Below are positions 11,326 to 23,556 of a stretch of DNA of 64,000 nucleotides, in pieces. The notes below the pieces were generated by a model. That model was given only the letters and a program-made list of their open reading frames with translations, did not search any database and was not told where the DNA came from. This DNA is from Whalleya microplaca (Eukaryota; Ascomycota; Sordariomycetes; Xylariales; Xylariaceae). The stretch spans positions 1,178,001 to 1,242,000 of the forward strand of contig MU385713.1 of assembly GCA_022497155.1 (NCBI GenBank). The letters are read 5' to 3'. How positions within the stretch are numbered: the first letter of the stretch is position 1; each line of letters starts with the position of its first letter. A program made the position numbers and the translations under genes.

Positions 11326-14300
11326 ATGCCTTTCATCGATGACGGGTTTGAGGCTCTTCTAGAGCCCTTCTACAATGGAAAGAAGCTGACGGACCCTATT
11401 ACTACTGTCGAGGACAAGAACCAGTTGCTTCCAGCATTCTTGAAGGTGAAAGGTATGTAGTCTATATGACGATCCCTCGGCTACATTCAGTATACTGATT
11501 CGAATATGTGAGCAGGTTTGGTGAAGCAGTATGTCTATTCCATATAGCTATTAGGAGATGGCTATGGTTTGATATTTCGTGTTGCTGATAAATTTCTTAT
11601 AGGCACATTGACTCATACAACTTCTTCGTTGACCATGAGATCAAGGAGATCGTTAAAGCCAATCGCACCGTTAGAAGCGATGTCGACAGCAGCTTTTGGA
11701 TAGAATTCACGGATATCAGGGTGGCACCCCCGGATCGCGTTGATTTCAACGAGTATAGGGTTGATAATGATATCACCCCTATGGAATGTCGCTTACGGGA
11801 CATGACTTACTCTGCCAAGATCCTTGTTGATGTCGCATACACTCGAGAGCGGCAGAGGATCATTCGGCGCAATGTCGAGCTAGCCCGCATGCCGGTTATG
11901 TTACGAAGTAACAAATGCCGGCTTTACGGTGCGAACAATGCCAAGATGGAGCTCATGAACGAATGCCCTCTTGACCCAGGTGGATACTTCATCATCAACG
12001 GCACAGAGAAGGTCATCCTTGTCCAAGAGCAACTGAGCAAGAACCGAGTCATCGTCGAGGCAGACGACAAGAACAGCATTATCTCGGCTTCCGTAACAAG
12101 TTCTACTCATGAGAGAAAGTCCAAGACATATGTCACCCTGAAGAAAGACCGTATAACACTCCAGCACAACGTTCTAGTCGAGGCCATACCGATTGTTGTC
12201 GTCCTCAAAGCCCTCGGAGGTCTCTCAGATTTCGAGATCATGCAGTTGGTGGCTGGTTCTGACGGAAGATTTCAAGACGACTTCGTGGTCAACTTCGAGG
12301 AGGCTACCAAAGTCGGCGTTTTTACCCAGCAGCAGGCCTTGGACTACATCGGCTCCCGAGTGAAGATGGGTGGCAGGGGAAAGCCGCCAGGAGGACCGCC
12401 CCAGGCACGACGTAGCACCATTGAGGAAGGTCTTGATGCCCTAGCGAATATCATCATCGCACATATACCGGTTGAAGGTCTAGATTTCTACCCGAAGGCT
12501 ATATATGTCGCTCTAATGGTCCGTCGAGTACTCATGGCTCATTACAACCACAAACTTGTTGATGACCGCGACTTCGTGGGCAACAAGAGATTAGAGCTAG
12601 CAGGGCAGCTCCTCTCTTTACTTTTTGAAGATCTGTTCAAGAAATTCCTGGTCGACCTCAAATTCAGCCTCGAAAACAATCTGAAGAAGCAACACCGGGC
12701 TATCGCAGTAGACCCTCTACTACAAGTTGGTGCGCAGGGGAAGCATATTACTGAAGGTATGAACCGGGCGATTCAGACTGGCAATTGGAGTGTCAAGCGA
12801 TTCAAGATGGACAGAGCTGGCGTTACGCACGTCCTCAGCCGGCTCAGTTATATCAGCGCACTTGGAATGATGACTCGGATAAGCAGTCAGTTTGAGAAGA
12901 CACGGAAAGTCAGTGGTCCTCGTGCCCTCCAACCATCACAATGGGGTATGCTGTGCCCTTCTGATACCCCCGAAGGTGAAGCATGTGGTCTAGTAAAGAA
13001 CCTAGCTTTGATGACGCATATCACTACCAATGTAGAAGAGGACCCGGTCAAAAGGTGGGCGTTTACGTTGGACTCTGGAGTTGAACCTCTCCGGTGCTTT
13101 TCTGGTGCTGAGATGCACAGAAAAGGCACCTACATCGTCTACATAAATGGTACGCCTTTCGCGCTGACTCGGTTCCCCAAGCGGTTCGCGATAAAATTCC
13201 GCACTATGAGGCGTCGAGGTTGGATCTCTCCATTTGTCAGTATTAATGTCAACACACAGTTGTCAGCTGTTCATATTGCAACTGATGAGGGCCGCATTTG
13301 TCGGCCGTATATCATCGTGAAGAACGGCCAAGCGAAGATCAAGGAGAGCCATTTAAGACTATTGCAAGCCGGCAAGGTTACATTCGACGACTTTCTCAAA
13401 CAGGGCATCGTCGAATACCTAGATGTTAACGAGGAAAACGACGCTTTGGTTGCTCTCTATGAAAAGGATATCACGAAAGCCCATACACATGTCGAGATTG
13501 AGCCTTTTACATTACTTGGAGCTGTCGCTGGCTTAATTCCCTTCCCGCATCACAACCAGTCTCCCAGAAACACATACCAATGTGCTATGGGTAAGCAAGC
13601 AATCGGAGCTATTGCTTACAACCAATTTAACCGCATCGACACTCTTCTATATACACTAGTATATCCTCAACGACCAATGGTCATCACCAAGACTATTGAG
13701 CTCATTCACTACGACAAGTTACCCGCAGGGCAGAACGCCACCGTCGTCGTCATGTCATATTCCGGCTATGATATCGAAGATGCGCTTGTCCTTAATAAAG
13801 CATCCTGTGACCGTGGGTTTGGACGATGTCAAGTGTTCCGTAAGTACACTGCAGAGCTTCAGAAATACGCCAATGGTAGCCGCGAAAGGGTTGGAGACAA
13901 GGACCCCTCGCAGGCCAAGAATAACGCTCTTTCTGCAGACGGGTTAGCCGATGTAGGATATGCAGTTAAGAATGGTGACGTTCTTATCAAGAAGGAGAGC
14001 CCGGTGGATATAAGCCCGACGGTTGGGTTGGAACGAAGAAGCGAAGACTACCGCGAGACACCGTTGTCGTACAGACTTGCAGACCCAGCATATATCGACA
14101 AAGTCATGATTACCCAGACGGAGAAAGAAACTCAGCTTATCAAGGTCCAGACCAGACAGACCAGGAGACCCGAACTAGGCGACAAGTTCTCTTCACGCCA
14201 TGGCCAGAAGGGTGTCGTTGGCATTATCGTGGACCAGGAGGACATGCCATTCTCGGATACAGGTCTCGTACCCGACATCATCATGAACCCCCACGGTTTC

Positions 14301-14915
14301 CCGTCCCGTATGACAGTCGGCAAGCTCCTCGAATGTCTGACGGGCAAAGCGGCCGTCGTCCAGGGGCACAAGGAATACGGCTACGGGGACGCCTTCCGCT
14401 CGCACCCGCTCGAGGACATGAGCGCCGAGCTCGTCAAGGCCGGCTTCTCCTGGGAGGGCAAGGACTACTTCACGTCGGGCATCACGGGCGAGCCGCTGCA
14501 GGCCTACATCTTCAACGGGCCCATCTACTACCAGCGCCTGAAGCACATGGTCCAGGACAAGATGCACTCGCGCTCGCGCGGGCCCCGCGCCATCCTCACC
14601 CGCCAGCCCACCGAGGGCCGCTCGCGAGATGGTGGCCTGCGGCTAGGGGAGATGGAGCGAGACTGCCTGATCGCCTACGGCGCCTCGCAGTTGCTTCTAG
14701 AGCGCCTGATGACTAGCTCCGACGGCGTCGATATCGATATCTGCCAACGGTGCGGGCTCTTCGGGTACAAGGGCTACTGCGGGACGTGCAAGAGCAGTCG
14801 CGAGGTCGCCAAGATGACCATGCCGTATGCGGCGAAGTTGCTGGTGCAGGAACTGATTAGCATGAACGTCGGTGTAAGACTGCAGTTGGAGGATGAGTTC
14901 CCGCATCCGCGGTAG
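11326..14915 (+). CDS. RPC2: RNA polymerase III second-largest subunit (RPC2/Ret1)
   Basis: Second catalytic subunit of nuclear RNA polymerase III, which makes tRNA, 5S and other small RNAs. Exons 11326-11452, 11516-11528 and 11603-14915 give 1150 aa, matching the usual length of about 1150. The N-terminus MPFIDDGFEALLEPFYNGKK and the LLPAFLKVKG / GLVKQHIDSYNFFV segment are diagnostic of the Pol III class rather than Rpb2 or Rpa135. The Rpb2-type domains follow in order: protrusion and lobe, fork (SQWGMLCPSDTPEGEACGLV), hybrid-binding region (SYSGYDIEDALVLNKAS and GDKFSSRHGQKGVVG), and a C-terminal zinc ribbon CQRCGLFGYKGYCGTC. The second exon is only 13 nt and is needed to restore GLVKQH. 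Codons become clearly GC-richer after about 14380. The gene converges with RAD57, with 416 nt between the stop codons. Confidence 0.97.
11516..11528 (+). other. 13-nt microexon of RPC2
   Basis: Flanked by GAGCAG upstream and GTATGT downstream, 13 nt long. Joined between exons 1 and 3 it encodes part of the near-invariant Pol III segment GLVKQH; omitting it shifts the frame. The introns are 63 nt and 74 nt. The family-conserved peptide makes this one of the best-supported very short exons in the window. Confidence 0.85.
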
Positions 14916-15331
14916 AGAAGGTAGGGAGGTATGACTATCTATCAATCGATCAATCAGCATTGGGTGGTGTATACGTCTTTTTCTATTTGTTGGCATTGTA
15001 AATGGTACGGAAAAGCTTGGTATGGCAGAATATAGCATAGCATAGCATAGCATAGGACGAGTCTGTGATAATAAACTAGCTTTGAGTCTGAAATTCGCAT
15101 AGATTTGTCAAGTGGGATTTGTATAGAACGTCTCCTAATAGAAACCTATGATTGCGTTAGACTGAGTTCATGACATTCTTCTATAACTTGTAAATATCAG
15201 TCAGTGATGAGAACTTTTTCTGTTTTTAATCCGAATTATCACGAGGCAGGCCAGTATGTACATTCATCGTGTACAAAGACTCCAAGTCATACATATATAC
15301 TATGCATAGACTTTGATCTGTATCATCCACA
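14916..15331. other. convergent intergenic region RPC2/RAD57
   Basis: Both genes must terminate within these 416 nt, so their 3' UTRs may overlap. It contains an (ATAGC)n tandem repeat at 15032-15055. No open frame of note. Confidence 0.6.
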
Positions 15332-16837
15332 TCACTCCTCCTCCGCCTCCCCTTTTCCTTTCTCCTTCCCTTTCTGTTTCCCCTTTCCCTTGCTCTTCTT
15401 CTCCACACCCCTCAGCCCACCCATCGTAACCTCGAACTCCACCGCGCCCTCCAACCCACGTCCCGTCCCGGGCACCAGCGGCGCAAAAACGACCTTCATC
15501 CACCTGCGCCACGACCTCACCATCACGCTCCCACTCCCACCGCCCCCCGTCTCCTCATCCTCGAGCAACACCTCCTCGCGCACGGCGAACACAGGCCTCC
15601 GCACGAGCGCCACGCGCGCCGCGATCTGCGTCGCCCACACGAGCCCCAGACTCGGCGTCTTCAGCGCCGCGTCCGCGGACGCGAACGGGTCGTCGCCCCA
15701 GCCCGTGAACCACCGCTGCTGGTGGTCGAGCAGGAGGGCCGCGGGGGCGGGCGCGTCCTCGGGCGCCGGCGCCGGCTCCGGCATGCTGCTGCGCACGATC
15801 AGGGACGCCGTGCTGCTGGTCGGCTCCGCGTCGAAGGACGGCGGGGGCGGCAGCGGGGCCCCGCGGCTTCGGGAGGCGAGGGGGCTTTCTTGCGTGGGCG
15901 GTGGGGGCGCCATCGTGCTGGTGGGCCGTGGGGTGGAGAGCGCTGGTGTGTGTGTGTAGAGGGATGGAGTCGGGGCGGGGGCGGGGGCGAAGCGATCCGC
16001 TACTTGGTTCGCTACTACGACGGCGAGGTCGTGTGTCCGCGCTAGCTCGTGCAGGAGCGCGCCGAGACGCACGAGCTCGGTGCTGCGCGCGGCCATATTA
16101 AGGCCGCTGCTGCTGCCGGTGCCGCGCTCGAACTCGACGCGGTAGTTCGCGGCTACGGAGTCGAGGACTATGAGCCCGATGTTCCGCCGTGACACCTCCA
16201 CGGGTACCTGGTAGTTGAGGATGTGGTCCTGCGACTCCAGGTCCGGCGTCACGGTGCTGATGATCTGGTCGAGCGAGGGTTTGGCGGAGGCGTCTAGATC
16301 CTGGAAGAAGGGGTGATGTGTGAGGATCTGTGATAACCTCTTTGTGGACAGCGGCGCCTCTGTCGAGATGTACAGCGCGGGCCGCCCTAGACCATGGGGT
16401 GGTGGGAGCTGGGCGGAGAGGAGCAGCGTCAGGAGGAACTGCGTCTTGCCGGCGCCGCTCTCACCCGTGATCTCGGTGATGTAGCCCGCGGGGACGCCGC
16501 CGCCGAGGGCGCGGTCAAGTGACGGGTCCAGGGTGCTAATGGTACGGCATTCCCTGGCGATGAGCTCTGTGCCTGTCTGCTTTAAGAGACTGGGCTGTTG
16601 TCGCGGCGCCGATGGCGGCTGCTTGTCCGAGACGCCCAGGTCGACATGCAGGGCCTCGAGCACGGCATTGCAGAGCGACTTGATGTCCAGCAATGGCAGC
16701 TGAGTACGCTTGCCTATATCAACGACATCGAGTGTGAGAAGGTCGCTCGTGGTCAGCTGTTGGCGCTCGATGGTGGGCAGCAGGCTCGCATATTGGCCGA
16801 TTGGGAAGTGCGGCAGGATGCGTGACAGATCTGTCAT
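15332..16837 (-). CDS. RAD57: DNA repair protein Rad57/Rhp57 (RecA-family mediator)
   Basis: RecA-like Rad51 paralogue which, with Rad55, helps Rad51 load on single-stranded DNA in homologous recombination. The single exon gives 501 aa. I chose the ATG at 16837 (MTDLSRILPHFP) because it matches the usual start of fungal Rad57; the open frame extends 12 codons further upstream. Visible parts are an N-terminal helical domain, TLDPSLDRALGGGVPAG, Walker A GESGAGKT at about residues 125-132, STEAPLSTKRL, and Walker B LIVLD at about 222-226 followed by SVAANYR, then VVVANQVADRF. After VANQVADRF comes a long Pro/Ala/Ser-rich insertion of roughly 100 residues before the conserved LGLVWATQIAARVAL strand. 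The C-terminus is Lys/Gly/Glu-rich. The insertion and tail are very GC-rich and probably disordered. Confidence 0.92.
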   Translation of the reverse strand: MTDLSRILPHFPIGQYASLLPTIERQQLTTSDLLTLDVVDIGKRTQLPLLDIKSLCNAVLEALHVDLGVSDKQPPSAPRQQPSLLKQTGTELIARECRTISTLDPSLDRALGGGVPAGYITEITGESGAGKTQFLLTLLLSAQLPPPHGLGRPALYISTEAPLSTKRLSQILTHHPFFQDLDASAKPSLDQIISTVTPDLESQDHILNYQVPVEVSRRNIGLIVLDSVAANYRVEFERGTGSSSGLNMAARSTELVRLGALLHELARTHDLAVVVANQVADRFAPAPAPTPSLYTHTPALSTPRPTSTMAPPPPTQESPLASRSRGAPLPPPPSFDAEPTSSTASLIVRSSMPEPAPAPEDAPAPAALLLDHQQRWFTGWGDDPFASADAALKTPSLGLVWATQIAARVALVRRPVFAVREEVLLEDEETGGGGSGSVMVRSWRRWMKVVFAPLVPGTGRGLEGAVEFEVTMGGLRGVEKKSKGKGKQKGKEKGKGEAEEE

Positions 16838-18578
16838 GAATGCCGAGGCTGCATTCCTCACTTTGTTCACCAACCAAGCACGTTACTTGCGATATCAGCT
16901 GACCGGCAGTGAGAGCGGTGTCACCAACTTTGGCGGGCTCGGCGGATAGCTGTTCAGGGTGTGAGTTGAGCTGGTTCAGGTACGTGTGGACTGTATACTT
17001 TGTAAGCAGAAAAGGTTGTCGTCTAAAAAGAGTTAGTAATCCGTCAGGTGGGGCGCGCATAGGGCCTTGGGGACTGGGGGACTGTATTCTCAGGGGTCGT
17101 ATTGGGCAGTCGCAGCACTATGTAGTACCTAATTATGAGGCTAATTAGTGGGTTCCCTTACCTGGTGCTCCCCCGAAGCTTCGCTTAATAGTGCCTCATT
17201 TAGGTAGCCTCTACTGCGAGTAGAGCCTCTTCGTTCCATATCAGTAGGCTACGTTGGTGCTGTTCAGTGTTAGTCGCTTTCAGTGGCAGAAATTCAATCT
17301 CCACCGCGGAATATCGCCCGTGTTCATCCACCTGATTTTATAATGTCTTCATTGGAGGCAGATACCTTAGACACCCGCCTATATGGATTAGGTATGCGAA
17401 GATCCTCCCGTGATGAGGAGTGCTCTAGGTAAGACGCGGTTTTTATATTTCTATATACAATAATTTTTGATACTATATATGTAGGTACAAATGTTTGTAA
17501 TACTCATCTAAGGTTGGTGGCTTGTGACTAACTAACGAGGCGTTTGAGTTGCTTAGACTTAACTCCACAAGGCGACAACTAGGTCTCATTTCTCATCTGC
17601 TGCTCCGATGTCTAATCTGTGGATCATTTAAGCATGCATACTCGGGGTATCCTGAATCTGCTTATTATTGGTCCGTGTCTTGCCAACGGACCAAGCTAGG
17701 TACTTGACCAAAGCCGTTCCTCATTATTAGTCTCGAATGGGATGTCTTTTCGCCGTTCTTACATTGTCACTACCGATAGCCAGGTCTAGAGCTGAAAATA
17801 TTTACATGAGTTTTGTCAGAGCTGCCTTTGGCTGTAGCCGACAACGGTGATACCGGATGGTAGAATATTATATCATCTTTATTTGAGACGTGACTCTTGC
17901 TTCTTATATGAACACCTACACGATAGAGGTGATGGTAGACTATTAGAGTCCCTTCCATAATGTAGGCCACAGCCAGCTTCATTTTGTCCGTATGTCTTTA
18001 GCCTCCAAAGCGCGTGTATTTTATATGTAGGCATGGTTGTCCCGCTTCCTCAAGCCGTTCCGCCATGAACCCTAGTAAATCCGAGAGTCTCGCGCGTAAA
18101 CTATATTCGATAGTCCCTTGGCGCGGCCACCGAGGTCCCCTTAAGCTCTTCAGCTCCTGCAAGCCACCACAGACATAAATACACCACGATTGGTTCGGCG
18201 CCCCGCTATGCTTGGTATTTGATCTCCTCTATATTAGATCGATGCAGAAAGGGTATGGCCTAGGGCTGAGCGGAACAGCAAAGCCGCTTGTCTGGAGCCA
18301 TGAGAGGCCGCCTTGCGCTTGTTTATGCCGCCTTAGTATCGTAGAGGGACCCTCGGGCGCCAACCGTTTTGAATGAGAGACATACAACGATTTTCATAAG
18401 AGCATGTGGATGCCCCTGTATCCAAACGTAGTTTGGATTTCTCTTTTCTCGTTTCTGCACGCGACTATCACGGTCTCCGGTATTTGTAAGCTGAGCAGTA
18501 TCTCAACTTATACTCGGTAGAAGAGAGCTTGGTCTCTATTTCGGGTTTCCCCCTGGGTCCCTCTCCTGATATACTATC
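16838..18578. other. intergenic region between RAD57 and the membrane-protein gene
   Basis: Divergent 5' regions of RAD57 (minus) and the plus-strand membrane-protein gene. AT-rich from about 17150 onward. No supported coding segment; short open frames lack domains. Confidence 0.6.
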
Positions 18579-19981
18579 ATGCCGAATCTGTTTGCTGCCG
18601 CAACATTCATTACGGCCGTTCAGGCGCTGGCTTTCGATGGAAAGCTCCCGAAGCCAACGAGTGCCTTCGAGCTGAGCCCAACTACTCAGCAGCCCGAGAT
18701 AACAAAGGCCCCGGATGTTCGCGAGCTAGCAAAGAGGCAAAACGGACAGACGGTCCTCATAGGACCCGATAATACTTGCGGGTTCGTTGATGGTCGGGCA
18801 GGTATAATGAGTCTTAACATCCGCTTAGTATGAGTCCCCTGTTAATATGGCTATAGGCGCCGCATATAGCTGCAATGGCGCCAGCGTAACGTGTGCTCTC
18901 GTGACAACTTCATCCGTTGGCGCAGTTGCCTGCTGCGATGACGACGAGTGCGGTATTCGAGTCGACTGTGTCGACTATATAGACTTCTATTCGAGAAGCG
19001 CGTGTAATAACGGTTGTGTCCAAGACACTTTCACCGTCAAATGGTAAAGTTCCACCGCGTCCATGGTATCTTTCATAATGCTCATATCACAAAAGCACAA
19101 ATATCCTCGCCCCGTACTGCGGTACAGTCACCTTCTTCAGTGGAATCGTGGACTATTACTGTGACACACTCACAGACTCGACGCCTCAACAGCTTTACAC
19201 GACTTACAGCGGCGAACGTGATGGGAGAAGCTTCACGCCGGTTGTCGTCACATTGTCAGGCGCAACATCTATAGGGAACTCAGTAGGAACTGGCAGGACC
19301 CTCGGAAGTGGTTATGATGACGCAACCTCAACAGATGCCGACTCTTCGACTGCCACCACGGCAGGTAGCAGAGGAGGCAGCACAACAGGATCCTCCGGAT
19401 CTTCAGGATCAAAATCATCGACAAATATCGGCGCGATCGTAGGTGGCGTAGTCGGCGGCGTCGTCGCCCTCGCCCTAATCGGTCTCGGCATATTCTTCCT
19501 GGTTCGCCACAACCAGAAGAAGAAGCAGGCAGCCGCCGCAGCCGCAGCCGCAGCGGGCCAGCAGATGCAACAAGGCCCCGGTGGTCACAACGGTCCGGCC
19601 CAACCGCCCGGTACCTACAATCCCCACTTGAGTCACCAATTCGGGCAGGCGCCGCCGGCCTACCCCCCTGCGGCGGGAGTCGGCTTCTACGCCGACGGGA
19701 CCAAGCCCGGCGGGTTCACCGATGTAACGCCGGCGCAGCTCCCGGACCGGAACGCTTCCACTAGCCCCGTCTCCGTCGTCACGGACGGGAACGGAAGGCA
19801 GAGTTTGCAGCCGTCCAGCCCGGCGTCGACCACGCACTCCCAGTGGCAGGCTGCTAACTTCCAAACTGTCCAGCAGCAATCGCCTAATATACCGCTGACG
19901 GTCCATGAAGCGGGTGGCAACGTCGTGGGCGAGCGCGACTATAATTCGAATCACCATGGGCAGTTCCACGAGTTGGGTTGA
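18579..19981 (+). CDS. cysteine-rich single-pass membrane protein, possible cell-wall sensor
   Basis: Exons 18579-18801, 18857-19043 and 19096-19981 give 431 aa; introns are 55 and 52 nt and the joins restore conserved Cys segments. Architecture: a probable signal peptide (MPNLFAAATFITAVQALA), an ectodomain with twelve cysteines (including YSCNGASVTC, ACCDDDECG, ACNNGC, APYCGT, DYYC), a Ser/Thr/Gly-rich stalk, one membrane span (IGAIVGGVVGGVVALALIG...) followed by basic KKK, an alanine run, and a Pro/Gln-rich cytoplasmic tail. Family knowledge: many moulds have this plan (Cys-rich domain, Ser/Thr stalk, TM, Pro-rich tail), resembling Wsc/Mid2-type wall sensors, but sequence identity to those sensors is not shown here. 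Sensor function is inferred; the topology is well supported. Confidence 0.85.
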
Positions 19982-20884
19982 TTGCTCAACCTGAGATTTA
20001 TCCATGTTGAATGAATGGGAAGATAGGGGAGGGTAAATGGTGTACCTAGGTAATAAGAGGGGGTGATTATGTGTTTATAAGTTAAGTAAACATCGTCTCA
20101 TGGTTATGAGTGTTCATAATGAATCTTACGTAGTTAGCATTGCATGGGGTTTTTATAGCACGGGCAGGAGGAGGATCGGTTGCATAGGATAATAATACAT
20201 GTCATCTCCAAAACCTACACTCCGTTGTACACGTAGGAATAAAGAGTAAGGCTGGGTTAGGGTTGTATAAACTTCGGCTAATACTCATTCAACGCAGGTA
20301 ACATCAATGGATACCATGCTTCATCCAGATGTTGGTCGACGTTGCAGGTCTGTGTGATGACTATCAGTGGTTTAAGGTTGATAAGCCACGACTGCATGCT
20401 CAGCACTAGGCTCAACGGTCTATATACCAAGGAGACTAAATGGGATCCTAAGATCGACAGATCCTCCGCTTGGTCGACTGCGATACGCAATGGTCTGGGT
20501 AGTCGGCTTACACCTTACCCACGACTTCGACTCAACTCGACCCGAAAGCTAACTTAAACAGACGCTGGTTATTAGGCTGGCGATGAACAAGATATCCAAT
20601 CACAGCCACCTCTAGAGCAAGATAAATGTAAGAACTAAGAAACCCAGTAGTTTCCAAGAACTCCCAGCCACATAACGTGAATACAATACATTCAAGCGCA
20701 GGTTTAAATTTTTTGTACAATAACCCGCTAAGCACATCAATCATATCTTCAATACACTCGATGCTCTCATGTACATGCGTAATCAACAACTCGTACACAC
20801 TCCGCTAACGCTCATGATATCATATCCAATAAACTCATAACCAAAATGCCAGCCCCTTACACATGCACCCACGTACCTACGTAA
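19982..20884. other. convergent intergenic region
   Basis: Lies between the stop codons of the plus-strand membrane-protein gene and the minus-strand carnitine acetyltransferase. No supported gene or repeat. Confidence 0.6.
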
Positions 20885-23556
20885 TCAGTACTCAACCAGC
20901 CGCAATTTCTTCCCGACCTCCCTCCTCCTCGCATTGGCAGCCGCTCTCTCCGACGCCTTGACCTCTCCCTGGTCGAGTACTTCGCCCCTAGCCTTGAGGG
21001 CCTGGAGCAGCATTCCGGCGTCGAAGAAGCCGTCTGTGCATCGCGTTTCGTTAGTACATCACACTAACTAACTTTATATGGAAAGGGGCACACTTACATC
21101 CGCCTAACTCGTCATCCTCGCTCATCATTAGACTCTCCTCCGTCGGCGACCTCGTGCCCGTGGACGACCTAGCCTGGGCACGAATCGTCTCAGCGCCCGT
21201 GATCATGCGACCACGGGACTTGAGGCGGTTAGCAGCCTTGGGGCGGGTCGTAGAATCGATCTCGCGCGCGCGCGTCTGCTTCGACGTAGTACTCTTGCGT
21301 GTCGTAATGCGCAGGATCCGGCGGATCTCGAGCAGGTAACCCTCGAGGGTGTCGATGAAGCGCTTGGTCTGGCGGTGCTTGCTACTCGCGCAAATATTAA
21401 TACCGTCGTCCTTGATGATGTAGCCGATGCCGAAGCCGTCGGCCGACGTGGGGCCGAAGCCGAACTGCCGCAGCGCCGGGTTGCCGCAGTTCGACGTCGA
21501 CAGGATCGTGTTGTTCAGCTTGTCCCACCCGGCGTCCGCGAAGATGTTAGGCATCGGGTGCAGGTCCCGCGACCGCTGCGAGGTCGTGCTGTCGCCGCGC
21601 TGGCGCATCCTCAACCCGTTTTCCTCGTCCATCGAGAAGACCGAGTCCTTGCCGGGACTGCCGACGACGGAGCCGCGTTCCGAGCCGTTCTCCAGAGGGC
21701 TGGAGTAGCCCATACTGCTGGAAGAGCGATAAGTTTCCTCGTCTAGGTATCTCTGCCACACGCAGAACAGGGCGTATAGATGTCGATCACATCCTTGTGC
21801 TTGCAAGCACTCCTTGGTTCTGTTGACATGTTGCTGACATGCCTTTTTCAGAGCCTCTACCTTTGCATCGGCTGGATGGTCCGCCCAGAAGGTTTGGACA
21901 AAATCGATTGACTCCTCTGATACCGTTCGAATGGCTTCGGTTCTTCCGTGGAGGAAGGTTTTCGTCATGGCTGGCTCGTAGGTACACTCAATGCGGCCGT
22001 ATAAGCCGTAGTAAGCAGCTTGGAAGGCCATCTGCACGAACGCATCGGGCGAAAATCCCATAGAAGTGATGAAATTCTTACCGTAACCACCAAAATCTAG
22101 GCATTCAAACTCGTTCTGACTGATTAGATCGGCGAGTCTAGTTTCAGCAAACCGTACCGCGATGTTGAGTTCCGGTAGCATATCCCACTCGAGTTTATGA
22201 GGAGTCGTATTGACATCGCCAAAGCTCTCAGGGGAACGTTTCGAGGGATCCGGACTCGTCGTCTTCCAAAGGCTAGGGGCTTGGCCGTTAATGGTTCTCG
22301 CAAAGCGCAAGATGGTGTCTGTATAGATGTCGCTAGCAAATCGAAGCACGGTGTGGCCATCCACACCAGTATGCTCAAAATTGATACCGGCGCTTCCATT
22401 TTTGCATACAATAATCTGTAGTTTATCATACCACCGATTTATGCATGTGCCCATTTGCACTCCCTTCACAACTTCGTTTGTACCGCATAACATGTTTTGA
22501 CATAATGCAGCAGCTGTAGACGGTTGGGTGTAGTCTAAGCAGAGCACAAATAACGCAGAATCCACAATACCGAGACAGTCTGCATTATTAGATGCTTCTA
22601 CTTTCGTTAGAACATCTCTCAGTCCTGACCAAGTCTTTCGGTTCTCTGTGCTGAGAATACCGAGAGCCCCCTTAGCGGCTTCCTGAATGGGGGTTTGAGT
22701 AGCATCGTCGATGATTGTTTGGAGGTTTTGAGAGATATCCTTCTCGCTCATTATGAGATCTGAATTGTCATCGAGTACGTCAAACCAATAAAACTGCCCA
22801 TGACATAAGACAACAAGGTGTTTGGATTCTGGGTCCTGTTCAATTTGGCAACCATTTTCTGTCGGTACCCGTGCCGTACCAAAGAGCCTGGAATATTGAT
22901 ACATATCTAAGGGTTTCCCCTTGACCGCATCTGGAGTTAATTCTTCCCGGCGAACGGCCCGCACGAATTCTAATGCTGATACGACAAGAGATGCTGCGCG
23001 AGTGACCTGGTTGTTTCTCGCGGGCGTGGGGTCGTCCTCGAGTAGGAAGAATGGGTTCAAATTTAGAACCACGGGATTATCGTAGTTTAAATAAGAATCA
23101 TACCCTATTCGTTAGCTATAAACAGGACTAGCCACCTAGGATGTTCAACTTACAGAATTGTTCTATGTAGCTTGTCTTTCCAATGGCATATTCCTGTAAC
23201 CTCCTTTGAAGCTCTGGTCCTTCTTGTCTTTTAAAATCCTGGACCGCAGCTATTGTCTCTGCATGTTCCCTAGGTCCTTGAAGTGGCTTCAAGGCCGCAA
23301 GGTACTTCTTGCAAGTTTGTTCTAGTTCCGGGATAGGAAGCTTAGGCAAACTATCCTGACCAGCAAAGGTGATACCTCCTTCCTTGGGCTTTTCTTGTAT
23401 CGTTGACATCATTTTGGGCGGATCTCCAAGCTCAGGGCTCTTTGGTCTTCCGTTTGTGATTTCTGAATGAGAGCGAGGTGCCGGGATTGGTGAGCCAGCA
23501 GCGAGAGTCTCACCAAGAGACTTCGGCATGGCAAATATTCGAACTTGAGTAGGCAT
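20885..23556 (-). CDS. carnitine O-acetyltransferase, cytosolic FacC/Yat2 type
   Basis: Transfers acetyl groups between CoA and carnitine so that acetyl units can move between compartments during growth on acetate, fatty acids or ethanol. Exons on the minus strand: 23556-23154, 23104-21098 and 21033-20885 (introns 49 and 64 nt), 852 aa. Evidence: choline/carnitine acyltransferase fold with LPKLPIPELEQTCKKYL near the N-terminus, the catalytic His in NFEHTGVDGH (about residue 379), TYEPAMTKTFLHGRTEAIRT and STSNCGN in the substrate region, and FGFGPTSADGFGIGY. No obvious mitochondrial presequence and no C-terminal peroxisomal AKL-type signal (it ends LRLVEY), which fits a cytosolic enzyme such as Aspergillus FacC. 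An insertion rich in Ser and charged residues lies between DEETYRSSSS and the STSNCGN motif. The short last exon was found by continuing the phase-1 splice. An alternative start is Met10. Confidence 0.93.

Noticed and set aside
15204..15959. 251-codon plus-strand open frame rich in Ser and Pro
   Set aside because: Antisense to the GC-rich RAD57 C-terminus; low-complexity composition mirrors the opposite strand.
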